The notes under the pieces are model-generated. The model made no database searches and was not told the DNA's origin. It saw only the letters and a program-made list of their open reading frames with translations. From positions 186,001-250,000 of the forward strand of contig RCTD01000001.1 in NCBI GenBank assembly GCA_014898415.1: DNA of 64,000 nucleotides. The letters are read 5' to 3'. Of the stretch, positions 45,468 through 57,526 are shown one piece after another. Origin of the DNA: Stromatinia cepivora. Its lineage: Eukaryota > Ascomycota > Leotiomycetes > Helotiales > Sclerotiniaceae. Position numbers and translations under genes: made by a program. How positions within the stretch are numbered: the first letter of the stretch is position 1; each line of letters begins with the position of its first letter.

Positions 45468-47577
45468 TCAAGCAGCGGCCATCTCAATTTTCTTCCCCTT
45501 GACACTCTTCCACTCAATGGCCAGACTACCAATAATAGTCAAAGCAGCCATAACCGCCGCCACCAAAAACGATTGCGTCAGCGCATTATTATAAGAAATC
45601 GTTACGCCGGCCAAATATTCCGGAGCGATATCTTTCTGAATACTAGTAGCACCTGTACTTAAAACAACTGCAGGATCCAAATCTGGTACATAATGTGCCA
45701 AATTTTGAGACAGTTTGTTTGTAAAGATGTTTTGACCAATAGAGACGAATAGGGCTCCACCAAGGGTTTGCACAAAGATGATGACGGAGGTACCGGTTGG
45801 GACTTGGGAGATATCGAGGACGGTTTGGCATGCGATGAGTGGCTGTTGCATACCGAAGCCGATACCGATACCAGCGAGACATTGGTAGCCGATCCATGCC
45901 GCGTGGTTGGTGTCTGGTTTGAAGGTGGTTAAAAGACCAATTCCAACTGCTGCGATTACTGAGGAAACGATCATGAATGGTGCGTAGTGACCGATTGTTG
46001 TGACACCAACTCCGGAGATGATACTGAAATATCTTATTAGTATGACAGTATGCAAAAAAAATGAGGAAGATCCTACGAACCTAACAATTACCAATGTCAA
46101 CACCATTGGTATATTAGAGATACCAGATTTGACAGCTGAATCGCCTTTAACGGCTTGGAACCAAATAGGGAGGTAGTAAATTAGAAGGAGGAAATATGAT
46201 CCGAGACAGAAAGAGAACCATGCGGCGGACCACATGCTTCGCTTCTTCATGATGTTGGGTGGGACGGTGGCGCTATCTCCTTTCCAGAATTGGATGGCGA
46301 TAAATATTCCGATTAATATTCCGAAGAGTACGAAGAGTGCAATTATACGACCATTATCCCATTGGTATTTTGTTCCACCCCATTGAAGTGCGAGCAATAG
46401 GCAGATGATAGCTGGAATGAAGAATGAGGTACCGAGAAGATCAAATTCCTTTACGCGCTCTTTCCATGGAAGGTCTGCAACAGCTGCTCTATCGGGAGCT
46501 TTGAAGAAAATCAAAATAACAATAACAGTGACTAGTACATCAAATAATTAGCGATAGCTTGTAATGAAGAGTTTTGGGGAGACTAACCAGCTCCAATTGG
46601 AAGATTGATTAAGAAGCACCAACGCCAAGTTGCTTTGTCAGTCTATTCTGGTCAGTGTTTGTCCTTGTGAAGTGCTAAGGCAGACTTACGAAGACACCTC
46701 CAAGTAATGGTCCAGCTACAGAGGCAATACCATACATAGCTCCAATGAACCCAGTAAACATTGGTCTCTTGATCAAAGGTACGGAATATGCGACAATAAT
46801 CAAAGCACCTGAGAAGATTCCAGCACTTCCCAAGCCAGCAATGGCTCTACCAATGATCAAAGCAATCGAATTTGGCGCAACTCCACAGATCAAACTACCG
46901 AGCTCGAAGATACCAATTGCGATGAGATAAACCCATTTTATTGAGAAATATGAATAGAATTTCCCAAAAAGAAGTTGAAAGGAAGCAGTAGTGAGAAGGT
47001 CTGTGAACACATAATGTTAGTCACTAAGTTCCTACCTAATAGTTCCTTCCTCATGGGGGAAACCAAAACCAACAAACATGAATGTTAGAGACTCTTACAT
47101 GCAGATCCGTACCAACCAACATCATCCAATGAGTGAAATTGATCCGTAATCTTAGGAATGGCCGTTGCAATAATAGAATTATCCTATTCACCAATTAGAA
47201 CTCAAGATACTATTGTCTTGAATAAACTAGAGGAAACTTACTAATGCCATCAAGAAAACCGATAAACATAATGCCAAAGTAATCAACTGTAACTTGACTC
47301 CGGTTGGATATTCTACACCATCTGCACTTGTCATAACCCTATTCAACTCCTCTTGTTGTACCTCGGCTGCACTTCTCGTCCTATTTAACTCTATCGGGTT
47401 ATTGTTGTCCCCTTCCAGAACCGAAGCTACAGCTCCAGGAGTTTTCTCCGTCGATCCAGCACCCGATGTTTTCATAGCTTCGCGTGTCAAAATTGCTTGT
47501 TCGGCGTCAGATTCCTCATGCATTGTACTTGAAGTGGACGATGCTGTCGTGGGTGGTAACTTTTCATCCGTCATCAT
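45468..47577 (-). CDS. MFS transporter, DHA2 (14-helix) type
   Basis: Predicted plasma-membrane proton antiporter of 597 aa. Exons: 47242-47577, 47099-47183, 46690-47000, 46588-46642, 46081-46531 and 45468-46023; introns 47-98 bp, all in phase. About 95 hydrophilic Ser/Thr/Glu-rich residues precede the first helix ([20 protein letters not shown]). The antiporter motif C is seen as [11 protein letters not shown] followed by [15 protein letters not shown], the signature of fungal DHA2/toxin-efflux carriers. The remaining helices continue to a lysine-rich tail [13 protein letters not shown]. Substrate unknown; such proteins export drugs or secondary metabolites. No biosynthetic genes lie nearby. 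It does not look like the GlcNAc transporter. Confidence 0.92.
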
Positions 47578-50162
47578 TGCCGTTCGTTCGCTAAGTTCTT
47601 CTTGATTTGATAAGACTTCTTAAAAGAAGTAGATAGGTAAGTGAAAGATACCCTCAAAAAGCTGAAGAAGTAATCTTTGTATGATTGATTACTCAAGAAG
47701 ATGTTATTCTAAGATGTACAGTAATGCGAATGAATATATAGCTGTTGTTATTTCATATCCCAAGTTCCTCTACGGGCGAATTCGGCGGGGGATTTAGCCC
47801 GTAAGTAACGGAGGAAAGAAATAAAATGAGCGGAGGATCGAAAATAAACGGAGATAGAAAGACACTCAAAATCCGATAGGAGAGCCTTGTCGAAATTCCT
47901 TTGGGAATCGTGATTCATATAAAGTAAATATATCCGTAGACTAGGGCAACGCAAGGTATTCTTTGACGGGCACTATGGGTCCAATTAAAATTCAGTTAAA
48001 TCCAATAAAATCCAATAAAAATCCTGGGGAAAAATGGTTTGCCAATTAAGGTTATTTTTTTGGTGTCTTGGTGAAATTAACTTTTAATTCTGATACCTAT
48101 ATACCGGTAATCAGATCGATCGTGAAGATTCTAGAAAAAAGGAGCATGAAGAGTAAAATATCTACCCCTTCATCAAGCGATGTATTTAAGATACACAGAA
48201 CAAAACAAGATACTATAAGAAAATATCCGAAAAAACTTCCTCATTCTTTTCTTCTCTTCTACCTGTCCCTGTGCTTCAACAAATCGCATATTTTATTTCT
48301 ATTTTCTCGCATGGGGCATGGGACATGAGCGCCAATATCCCAATTCACCCATTTTTCCATCCACCTCATCTCATTCCTTCCATCTAGATTCTTCTCTCTT
48401 TAACCGTATCGGCCCCTCAGCCCCTTGGAATTGAATCAAAGGCCCCAGCAAATCACATCCCACGACCTGATCACTAAAAAGGACTCTGACTCCCCACCTA
48501 GCACCATTCTTGATGCGAGAAAAACTCACTTTGATCACTTAAGGCCTGACTCATATTGACATTTTACGTACTCATGAAGCAGAACGTCGGGGTGTTCATA
48601 AAATCCGAGTAAGCAGATAAGCAGACCTAAAGATTTTCGTCTTGGAATTTGGGATTTTTACATCTGCATCATGGCAAGAAGTGAAAGAAAATAAAGTTTT
48701 CTTATCGGCCAGCTAGGAAGGTTGTTGGTTTGTGCGGTAGCTGTCGTGTTCTAGCTAAGATAGAGCAGAATCTACATTATTATTGCAATTTGCAGGCCCC
48801 ATAGTACGCAAAAGAAATAAAAATTATTTTCTCTCCCCGGGATAATGCTCGATCGCATGGATGAACCGTGATGTGGTTCTAGATCCGAAAGGAAAAGTGG
48901 GATAGCTTTGGGAATCGAAAAAGTCGTTGTTTGATGCCTAGGCGACGATATGCCACGAATGTCGAGAAAGGGGAATAGGGGCATTTAGTATATACGTACT
49001 GAATGATTTAATGGGTGATGGTGCTTTGACTCAACAGCTTTTCTTCATATATCGTGCTTTGAAGTTGGTTTCCCGTGATCGCGTATATATAGATAGATGT
49101 AAAATATATCCGAACAGTGACACTGACATGTGGACATACCACCCATAGGCTTGAGGTAGGTCGATATTAGGCTCAATATGGCAAGGTCAAATAGCCTAGG
49201 ATTGTAGCTCCACTTATTAAGGTAACCCTCTTAGAACCTACAGAGTAGAACCTTTCAAGTTTCAACGACCTACAGCTGGTATAAAGAAAATCATGATGTA
49301 GAAGAGTCAACTAGGCTCACACAACTATATTACTATAACCGTATGTACAGTCAGACCAAACCAACCAACATTCAGCTCGACAAAAACGGGCTCGCCGTTA
49401 TCAAAAAGCGACACGAAATTCTCTCCCCATCACCAGATACGACTGCCTTCTGCCCTCTGCCCTCTGCCCTCCCATACAATTAACCCAAATACGATTTCAT
49501 CCCATAGCATAATTCCGATTCCATACTCCATACATTAATAAAATTCCTCGTGATATATAAGGTTATGTATGAACTGCTGAAGCCTAATTATGAGGATTAC
49601 CATACCCAGTACAATCCTCCATCCTCCATCCTCCGTATTCGTATTAGATTAGATTTCCCTCTAACAAGCCCCTAAAGTCTACAAAAATCAAAAAATAAGC
49701 TCAAAATACAGCCAGCTCACGTCACCCCCAATGCTCTCAGCTTCATTTTCAATTTAACCTCGTGCTTCGTGCTTGGCGAACTGTTAGGCGAGAAATAAGG
49801 TTATGATAAAGGTTATGAAGACAATAGACGAAAACGAGATGCTCGCTTTATTCAATCAATTAATCAATCAAATCCAACTCATTAAATGCATCATCATTGA
49901 ATCATCACAATACAAATACTGTTCAAAAATAATTCATTATTGAGCTAACTTTTAAATGCCACGCCCAATCTATCGACTTTCCCATCAGTACTCGGTATAC
50001 ATGCGACGACCAGACCAGAATAAGCCAATAGTCCCAAGATATCGAGACATTCTTTCTTCCATCACATCACTATATCACAAGAATACATCGCTGCATGCAT
50101 TTCTTTCACTTCCATCTTGAATTTCTACACTATGTATGAAAATATTGCTTCCATCCATTCTC
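47578..50162. other. Gene-free 2.6 kb between MFS gene and eIF2 gamma
   Basis: Contains the MFS promoter at its left. The rest is AT-rich with small frames that have no protein-like character. A CCCTCTG triplet repeat lies near 49447-49470. Nothing else seen. Confidence 0.5.
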
Positions 50163-51773
50163 TTAAGAAGTGCTTGGATCAAGAGTTACACCAGCTGCGA
50201 TAGTGGCCCAACCAATCAATCGCCAATGTTTTTCAATACGACGACTTAGCGCAACCTTTTCTCCAATGTTTGTGCAGGCAGGGTTGGTCAAGAGTAATTT
50301 AGCTGCATCTTGCTTGACAGCCATAACCTTAGCACCAGTAGCAGTAGATCCAATGTTAACCATGAGAACCTCGTTCTTTGTAAGCTTAGTAACCTTAGCT
50401 TGTTTACCATCAGCAGTCTTAACACCCAAAAGACGACGCAACAGATAATAGTTGACTTCGATTTCGATGTAGATATCAGGGAGACGGCCCTTAAGGCCGA
50501 GAACGAAACCAACGAGACGATCGGCACGGCAAAGAGTTGGATCAATTCGAGTACCAACACCAATAAGCCCTCCTGGAACAGCGTATTTCAACTCATTGTT
50601 CTCAGAGTTAAGAGTGATGATTCTGCTGAAAATTGGTTGACACTTAACACCCCCCTTTTCGTCACGAGAAACGATACCAGGTCTAATCTCAATTTCATCA
50701 CCCAACTTAATGACACCGTGCAAAATACTTCCACCAGCAACACCACCCTTCAATTCGTCAATTTCAGCACCTGGCTTGTTAACATCGAAGGATCGAATAA
50801 CAATCATTTGTGGATCCATTGTGAAATCTCTTGGGGGGACAGGGATGTTAGATACCAGAGCTTCGTTAACGGCATCGATGTTGAACTTCAACTGGGCGGA
50901 GATAGGAATGATTGGTGCTCCACCTGCAACAGTTCCTCTAATGAACTTCAATATCGATTGGTAATGTTGGTTTGCGCCTTCTTCTCTCATCAAATCGACC
51001 TTGTTTTGTAAAATAATGACCTTGTCGAGCTTCATAATTTCGATGGCTGCCAAATGTTCTGAAGTTTGTGGTTGCGGGCAAGTTTCATTTCCAGCAATAA
51101 GTAGAAGAGCGGCGTCCATGACGGCTGCACCAGACAACATAGTACTCATAAGAATATCGTGACCAGGGCAATCGACAAAACTATCACATGTTAGCTATTG
51201 CTACCGCGTAGAAGTGCAAGCAATGATAACTTACGATACGTGTCTCAAAAGTCTGTAGGTACCACCACATCCATCTCTTTCACATGGTGGATCAACTTCC
51301 TTCTCACTCTTATAAGATCTAAAGCAACCTGGTCTAGGACACTCCTTATTATCGCACTGGTAGATCTTCGCATTCGCATAGCCAAGCTTAATCGTAATAT
51401 TTCTCTCCAATTCGTTCTTGAAACGAACAGTTTGTACTCCTGAGATAGCTTTCACCACAGTTGACTTTCCGTGCGCTACATGTCCAATAGTACCGACATT
51501 GATAGTTGCTTGTCTTGCGATAATCTCTGGCGTGAGGGGATTCAGGGTCTTCACATCCAAGTCTTTTGGTTCTGTTTGAGGTGGTAAGGTAGGTCGAACA
51601 ACAGCTGGCGCAGGCTCTTTATGTGATGATTTCTTTAATGCGGATTTGATGGACTTCTCGTCAATATCCTCGACATTGTCGTCAATCTCTTGCGCATCAA
51701 GGTTAGGAGATCCTGGGTTAGAGTCGGATTCAGATTCCAGATCATTCCCAAACTTATCACCGTTCGATGCCAT
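50163..51773 (-). CDS. gcd11: Translation initiation factor eIF2 subunit gamma
   Basis: GTPase core of eIF2, which brings Met-tRNAi to the 40S ribosome. Two exons, 51235-51773 and 50163-51180, with a 54-bp intron, give 518 aa (yeast Gcd11 527). Visible: G1 GHVAHGKST (97-105), a zinc-binding insertion with [11 protein letters not shown] and [13 protein letters not shown]3 DCPGH rebuilt at the splice, G4 NKVD, then domains II and III ([37 protein letters not shown]). The first 90 residues are an acidic then lysine-rich extension. It is divergent from the Fmp32-like gene across only 0.44 kb. Confidence 0.97.
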
Positions 51774-52216
51774 GTTGGGTGATTGATCTCTGGTGGGGGT
51801 TTGCTGTTCCGTTTTCTTAAATATTTGCGGTGGCGGGGTAATTGGATGATTTCTCTTGATATGAAGGTATCTAGAGCTGAAGAAATCTCAGATAACTCAA
51901 TATGTTCACTAAGATCCAATCTGAAATTCAAGAAAGGATTCAAATGTTGTGGGTATTATTCCTCGTTGATTTGTGACTGGGCAAGATTTCGAATCTTGAT
52001 AATATTCTTTGAAGTGGGTGACTCAACCGAGAAGACAAACAATCTCGGTCACCGTAGTTCCGCGATTTCGGTGACTAGTGGATAACTGCCGGGCATGATG
52101 TGATGTGTGTATCAAGAAATTAATACCTATCTTTAAGAACACAATTCCTTAACAGAAAACTTGGAGAATTATACAGAATTTGGAGTCAATCTACCTCCTA
52201 AGGGAAACATAAATCA
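51774..52216. promoter_or_regulatory. Divergent promoter, eIF2 gamma and Fmp32-like gene
   Basis: This 443-bp interval separates two divergent starts and must hold both promoters and 5' untranslated regions. No TATA box or specific operator is evident. Confidence 0.5.
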
Positions 52217-53097
52217 ATGGCAAATTCAATTGCAAACTCCGCACAAACACTACCTCGATTCCTCCTCCCTAGATTGAGCTGGCAAGCTCGATCCTCATTA
52301 CCCCCGCATACTGTTCGAGCATTCAGTGCAGCAGCAAACAATAATGGGAAGTCTATAAGACGCGTCTCTGGAAAGCAGGCGTCAAATGGAGCACGATCAA
52401 TTGGGAATGGAAACAAACCTAGAACTAGCATATTACAAGAATCATCATGTCGAAGAGCATTCCATGCAACCCCTCGACAGTCTCGAGACCACCATTTCGA
52501 TACCCTGAAGTTCGTCCAAAGATTACGGGATGAGGGATTCACAGAAGCTCAAGCTGTAGCTATGATGAAAGTACTAAGCGATGTTATCGAAGAAAGGTAA
52601 CCTTTCATCCCCTTTCCTCTGCCCCCTTTCTTAAGCTCACAAAGCGCTCAATTAACACCTCACCCAGTATCCAAAACCTAACTCGCACAATGGTCCTTAG
52701 GGAAGATGCAGCCCGCGCTACCTACACCCAAAAAGTTGATTTCGCTGCTCTCCGCAGCGAACTCCTCTCCGCAGATTCTACAGAATCATCCACAACCCGC
52801 GCTTCACATGAGCGACTCACCAATGATCTCGCTAAACTCAATGCTCGTCTCCGCGACGAGGTTTCCCGAACACAAGCTTCCGTTCGATTGGATTTAAATT
52901 TGGAGAAAGGAAGGATAAGAGAGGAGGCCAATGTCCAGGATCTTAAGATTAAGGAAACGGAAACGAAGATTGAGCAGGAGGTGGCTGGGTTGAGGGAGAA
53001 GTTGGAGGGGGTTAAGTTTCAGACTTTGCAGTGGTTAATGGGTGTTTGTACGGGTACGGCGGCGTTGATTTTGGGTGCTTGGAGATTGTTGATGTAG
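52217..53097 (+). CDS. fmp32: Fmp32/DUF1640 (CCDC90-MCUR1 family) mitochondrial protein
   Basis: Predicted inner-membrane mitochondrial protein of 269 aa. In yeast Fmp32 is linked to cytochrome c oxidase assembly, and its animal relatives to the calcium uniporter. Exons 52217-52596 and 52668-53097, joined across a 71-bp intron giving FTEAQAVAMMKVLSDVIEE then SIQNLTRTM. The N-terminus is Arg/Ser/Ala-rich without acidic residues for about 45 aa, a typical presequence. Then come the family core HFDTLKFVQRLRDEGFTEAQ, a long coiled coil, and one C-terminal membrane span LQWLMGVCTGTAALILGAW, ending four residues later. Exact role in this fungus is inferred. Confidence 0.9.
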
Positions 53098-55184
53098 GGA
53101 GCGTGGGTCTAAAGAGATATGAAGAGCAATGATACCTGAATATGTTTTGTGTTATAATAGAAATGGATGTTATATGAAGCGTTGAATTGGATTTTGCAAT
53201 TTCGGCCATATCAAGTTGATGTGATACAGAGAATCGCAGTGGCCCTACCTCGTCTCGAAGAAGATCATACCACAGCAATGGGGCTCGCAATGCGTGAGAT
53301 GCTTTAGACCTGAGATTCATGGTTTCATTCAAGTGATGAAACTATTTTCTCCTCGAGATAAATAGCTTAATAACGTTGCCAACTTCCTGCATGGCAGACG
53401 TCAGACTATCGTTTCGCTTTGGTTCTATCTCCTTGGTTTTACTGTTTATTCCTTCCACTTTCGTCTAATGTATAGCATTACAATCTTAAGATAAGAAAGA
53501 CGAGGGCGAGAACGAAAAGTTGAGAAGTCAACTGAAATCGAAGTTTGATCTACATCACCTCTTCTTCGCCCCCTTTCCAGCACACCAATCAAACAATCCG
53601 CCAGGCAATCCTCCCAATCGTGTCATAATCCTCATCTAGTTTCCACTCTCCATCTCTCATCTCATATTTCCCCCAGCTTGGAAGATCGAGAAAAATGCAT
53701 ATAATAACTAGAATTGCTGCCCCTTATACTCTCCTCTCTCCTCTCTCCTCTCTCCTCTCTCCTCTCTCCTCTCTCCTCTCTCCTCTCTCCTCTCTCCTCT
53801 CTCCTCTCTCCTCTCTCCTCTCTCCTCTCTCCTCTCCTCCTCTCTCCTCTCTCCTCTCTCCTCTCTCCTCTCTCCTCTCTCCTCTCTCCTCTCTCCTCTC
53901 TCTCTCTCCTCTCTCCTCTCTCCTCTCTCCTCTCTCCTCTCTCCTCTCTCCTCTCTCCTCTCTCCTCTCTCCTCTCTCCTCTCACCCATCATCTTCTCTC
54001 CAATCTCCAAATAACAAGTTCTCTACACTTTACTACCTACCCAGCCAGATATACATCTAAAAATTTCCAACCAATAGAAAGCCTAAAAAAAATGAAAATA
54101 AACATAAACATACCCCCAAGAAGCCAAAACCTTTATCAATAGATCCTCTCTCATCTAAATCATGAGTATAGATTAGATGTCGGATTTGTGTTGATATATA
54201 TAAACGAGTAAGTAAATAAAACGCGATGAGATACCGCTGGGTTTAAAACTTGATTTGGCCTAGAAGGAAGTGATTCCACACGTGCGATATAAAATAAATT
54301 GAAGAGTTTGAGTGTGGGAGGTGGAGATTAGTAGTGCATGGGATGGTGAGGCGGAGGAAGCTGATGAGGACGAATGTGACGAGGATGAAGTCGAAGAGAT
54401 CCAGAGCACAACGAGTTCAGTCTATTCCCAAATTAACAGCTATTAACTCTTTCACAATACGCAACATAAGGTTCTAGATTACTGAAATGATGAAAATGAA
54501 TGTGAACATCGACGAGAAGAAAGTGGGTGAATGGAAGATTGATTAGCTCTTCACAAGGTACATGCGAGGAAAGCGCATGGACACTCACACTATAATACGT
54601 CCACACCATACATATATATCAAGTATTATCATTTTTATTATGCATCTGCTATATCCCTATATCTGCCCGACTATATTTCCGCTCCACCCGCCCCCATATT
54701 TTCCACCAGAAATCGGACTTCCGCTCCTCCACTTTCCGCTCAATGCTAAGAGGGTATTTGGATGATGCACTGCTAGAACTATTCGTATCGTATCTCGTAT
54801 CTCCTCCCCACGGACCTTTTGTGTAAAAACGAATAATGACAAACAGGAAGAGAATTCCCGTCGGATAAATGAAAATATTGCTGCACGAGGTCAGATGACA
54901 TCCCTCTCGATATCATCTGCGCGTACAGCTAAGCTTGAAAGCCCAAGTCACAACCTGACCCACCACAGCAACAAAGTAATAATGCACAAGGGTAGGAGAT
55001 CTAACAGTGAAAACACTGTAGGAACACTTGTATGCAATGACTTCATCCCAGCCTCAACACACAACCAGCTTTTCAGCTTCGGCTATGAGGCGATCCAATA
55101 TCTGAGCTACGAGACCAAGTCAGAGAGCCAAAGAGAAGCGTATGAAATGATGCCATTATCATGCTGGAGGAAATTCCAGGTTAC
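53098..55184. other. Gene-free 2.1 kb with a long polypyrimidine satellite
   Basis: It holds the 3' region of the Fmp32-like gene, the CTCTCCT tract at 53729-53983 and AT-rich sequence. A plus-strand frame at 54895-55299 overlaps the next gene antisense and is not called. Confidence 0.5.
53729..53983. repeat. (CTCTCCT)n pure polypyrimidine tract, ~255 bp
   Basis: About 36 copies of a 7-bp unit with only two phase slips (near 53834 and 53896). One strand is all pyrimidine. The Leu/Ser and Glu/Arg repeat frames are its translation. Confidence 0.97.
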
Positions 55185-55991
55185 TCAAAGAGTAAACCAG
55201 CTACCATCGAGCGGATCTTTAAAGAACTCGCTTAAGTTTTTAGTATATCTACTGTTTTTATTCGTCGGTCTTGTTTCTCTGTTGCTAGTGGTCTCATGAA
55301 CTTTTGCCAATAAAGCTATTGCGAAATCGCTGTTCACCTTCCACGCAAGATGCGCTGGCTTGTTTCCATCATTTTCGATATTGCCCACCTCCACTTCAGA
55401 GTTATTGTCGGAATCCTCTTCATCGGCGATATCTTCGTTTTTAGTTTTGAGAAATGGTCGTACTGACGCCCTAACAAACAGTTTTCGAATGGGATGACCA
55501 GCCTCAAAAGTCAAAAAGACTTTATTTACATGATCGACTTTCAGGACACTTGGAGGATAAGGGCCCTTACGTTCTTCTTTCAAGATAGCTTCAAGAGTTT
55601 GAAACATGGTAATCGCTGGTCCAACAACTTTGAGTTTGTTTGCGAGGACTAGAAAATTTACGATCGATGTGATCTTCTGTGTCTGGCCCAAGTGAGAACC
55701 AAGTGAGGCGTTGCGACAGACCATGTATTGGATCATGGCATCGAATAGAGTTGGTTCGACATCTAGGAGAGAAATTTCCTGCAGGGCTAATTTTTGATCT
55801 CCCAAGCTGATCATATCTTGCAAAGTTTTCGCGTTGTCACAAATAAGCTTCGTCGGAACTTGTCTGCTTTCTGAGCCGGCAAGATGAACATGGGTAATAT
55901 TGGTTGAGTCCTGACAAAGACCAAGAAAGGTGGTTCTGTAAAGCATAATTAGAATGTCCATTAAATATCCAAACAATAGGAAGTGAATCAT
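55185..55991 (-). CDS. BTB/POZ-like domain protein, hypothetical
   Basis: An open frame of 268 codons, unspliced as drawn. Residues from HVHLAGSESRQVPTKLICDN through DVEPTLFDAMIQYMVCRN follow the order of a fungal BTB fold (exposed strand, V-P-x-K-L-I-C core, turn, acidic L-L-D-x-E loop, F-x-x-x-I-x-Y-M helix). A helical region FLVLANKLKVVGPAITMFQT follows. The C-terminal half is hydrophilic with an acidic run DIADEEDSDNN. The first 26 residues look non-conserved, so the true start or an upstream exon is uncertain; sequence at 55930-56080 is open in another frame (SQWIKHDSLPIVWIFNGHSN). It could be joined to the upstream gene (see findings). Function unknown; BTB proteins often adapt cullin ligases. 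Confidence 0.65.
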   Translation of the reverse strand: MIHFLLFGYLMDILIMLYRTTFLGLCQDSTNITHVHLAGSESRQVPTKLICDNAKTLQDMISLGDQKLALQEISLLDVEPTLFDAMIQYMVCRNASLGSHLGQTQKITSIVNFLVLANKLKVVGPAITMFQTLEAILKEERKGPYPPSVLKVDHVNKVFLTFEAGHPIRKLFVRASVRPFLKTKNEDIADEEDSDNNSEVEVGNIENDGNKPAHLAWKVNSDFAIALLAKVHETTSNRETRPTNKNSRYTKNLSEFFKDPLDGSWFTL

Positions 55992-56110
55992 GCTTAATCC
56001 ATTGGCTTGCAGGCTCTAAACTTGCTTCCCTGTCATTGACTTGAGTACGAGACTTTTTGGTGACACGCTCCTCCTAATCTTTGTCAGAAACTACCTCAAA
56101 TTATAATAGT

Positions 56111-57526
56111 CTAAGCTCGACCTACCAATAAGTTTCCTAGTTTTCTCTTCGTCGGAATAACCTTTTGGCTGCAAGAGCCTCGGTCATCATCTTCTTCACC
56201 CGATGCTGATGCCTCCATTTCCAAATCTATTGCATCCTCAACATTATCATCGCACAGCCCTAAGGATTCGATGCATTGATCAACCGAAAGATGAGGAAGG
56301 AATTCTCGCATTCTTTTCGCTTTTTGCAACTGCTCTTCTGTGGGAGAGTTTTCTGACTCGAAGTCTGTAGAACTGCCACGAGAAACAGACGGCCTTGTGT
56401 GTACATCGCGCTCTTTGAATTCCAGGCCATCGCGTCTTAAAGTTCGACGACCATCACATCTGCCTTCGTGCCTTCTGATATTCGACTTTGAGACTTCTTC
56501 CTTACACTCCACACAGACTTGTCTTGTCCTCATACGGCATAAATTTTCGTGGCCGGCTCGCACCAACCAGTTTCCTAGTTCTTTGCCACAGAACTTGCAG
56601 TTGCTATTTTGTTTCTCATGACGTTTCTTTGCTTGAGACTTTTCCTCGGACGGTGGAACCCCGTTCATATCAATGTCGGAGTTGTAATCCGCAGGGTCTG
56701 ATCTGTCCACGCCCTTGCCCTTGTCCATAGATACCCCTCGCCGATTGGAATCAGGGCTGGCACTGAAAGTAGCAGTTTCTTCTGTGGTAGAGTCCTCCTC
56801 ATCCTCACTTATATTGACGAATGAACGATTTGGTGTTCGGGATAATGCCTCAAGAGAGGACGGCTTAGTCTGAAACGACTCATTGCCACTATTCGGGCTA
56901 GGTGTTGTACAATGGAACATGTGGCTATCTGAATCTGATTGTGAATCAACCAGCGGTCCCACAAGCACATTACCACTGCTCCTAGGACTCATTGACGAGC
57001 TGACAGGACTAGTGGATACTAAAGCCACCTGTGTCACAGGGTCCTTAGAGGCATCGACGATGTTCTCAAGTAATAGAATAGTAGCGCAATCCGTAGATTT
57101 ATCACAAACTTTCAAGGCATAATAGGCCCACCAGACAGTTACGCATGGAATAACTGTCCTAATTTTTTCAACTTTGTCGCGCACTCTAGCATCCTTGATA
57201 TCCTCAAGATCTGTCATAGAAGTGATCGGTAGGTATTGAGCCTGGTCTCGGTGTGTATTTTCGAGAAAGTCTTGAGCTTCAATCAACGTTCGATTACTCC
57301 TAATGAGTACGTAAACAAGATAAAGAAGAGGATAAGATGGATAAAATGGGAGTAATGTTGTAACTTTATTGCGGATGTCTACGTCGATAATGTCGCTAAA
57401 TTGCATATCGAATCCGTGGCTTGCATCTCCTTCTCGTAGCCGAAGAACGAGAGTGTTTGAAGAAGAAGACGAGGAGGCTGAAGATAGACTGTCCTGACTA
57501 TTAAGGGCAAGTTTGTCTGTCGTCAT
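56111..57526 (-). CDS. Unrecognised protein with CUE-like motifs and two C2HC zinc fingers
   Basis: Single-exon frame of 471 aa. The middle has two C-x2-C-x11/12-H-x3-C zinc motifs: C310/C313/H326/C330 and C338/C341/H353/C357, reminiscent of TRAF-type or di19-like fingers. Three helical segments share a CUE/UBA-like pattern (hydrophobics then x-P then a spaced leucine and an Ala-x-x-x-Leu end): LLPFYPSYPLLYLVYVLIRS (58-77), IRTVIPCVTVWWAYYALKV (122-140) and MREFLPHLSVDQCIESLGL (406-424). Between lie Ser-rich and acidic linkers. This suggests a ubiquitin-binding adaptor, but I do not recognise the family. The Ser run near the start and MTTDKL are plausible for an initiator. It lies 120 bp upstream of the BTB-like frame on the same strand. 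Confidence 0.75.
   Translation of the reverse strand: MTTDKLALNSQDSLSSASSSSSSNTLVLRLREGDASHGFDMQFSDIIDVDIRNKVTTLLPFYPSYPLLYLVYVLIRSNRTLIEAQDFLENTHRDQAQYLPITSMTDLEDIKDARVRDKVEKIRTVIPCVTVWWAYYALKVCDKSTDCATILLLENIVDASKDPVTQVALVSTSPVSSSMSPRSSGNVLVGPLVDSQSDSDSHMFHCTTPSPNSGNESFQTKPSSLEALSRTPNRSFVNISEDEEDSTTEETATFSASPDSNRRGVSMDKGKGVDRSDPADYNSDIDMNGVPPSEEKSQAKKRHEKQNSNCKFCGKELGNWLVRAGHENLCRMRTRQVCVECKEEVSKSNIRRHEGRCDGRRTLRRDGLEFKERDVHTRPSVSRGSSTDFESENSPTEEQLQKAKRMREFLPHLSVDQCIESLGLCDDNVEDAIDLEMEASASGEEDDDRGSCSQKVIPTKRKLGNLLVGRA

Noticed and set aside
45468..47577. The MFS gene as the missing GlcNAc transporter Ngt1 of the cluster
   Set aside because: Its sequence is of the 14-helix DHA2 drug/toxin efflux type, with a long N-terminal extension, and it is 24 kb from the cluster beyond pyc and clathrin.
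53662..54142. Long Leu/Ser-repeat and Glu/Arg-repeat frames on both strands
   Set aside because: They exist only because the 7-bp CTCTCCT repeat lacks stops in several frames.
54895..55299. 134-codon plus-strand frame with a C-terminal hydrophobic segment (a possible tail-anchored protein)
   Set aside because: The hydrophobic end is exactly antisense to the Asn/Thr/Lys-rich end of the BTB-like frame, and the rest has no recognisable features; most likely a shadow.
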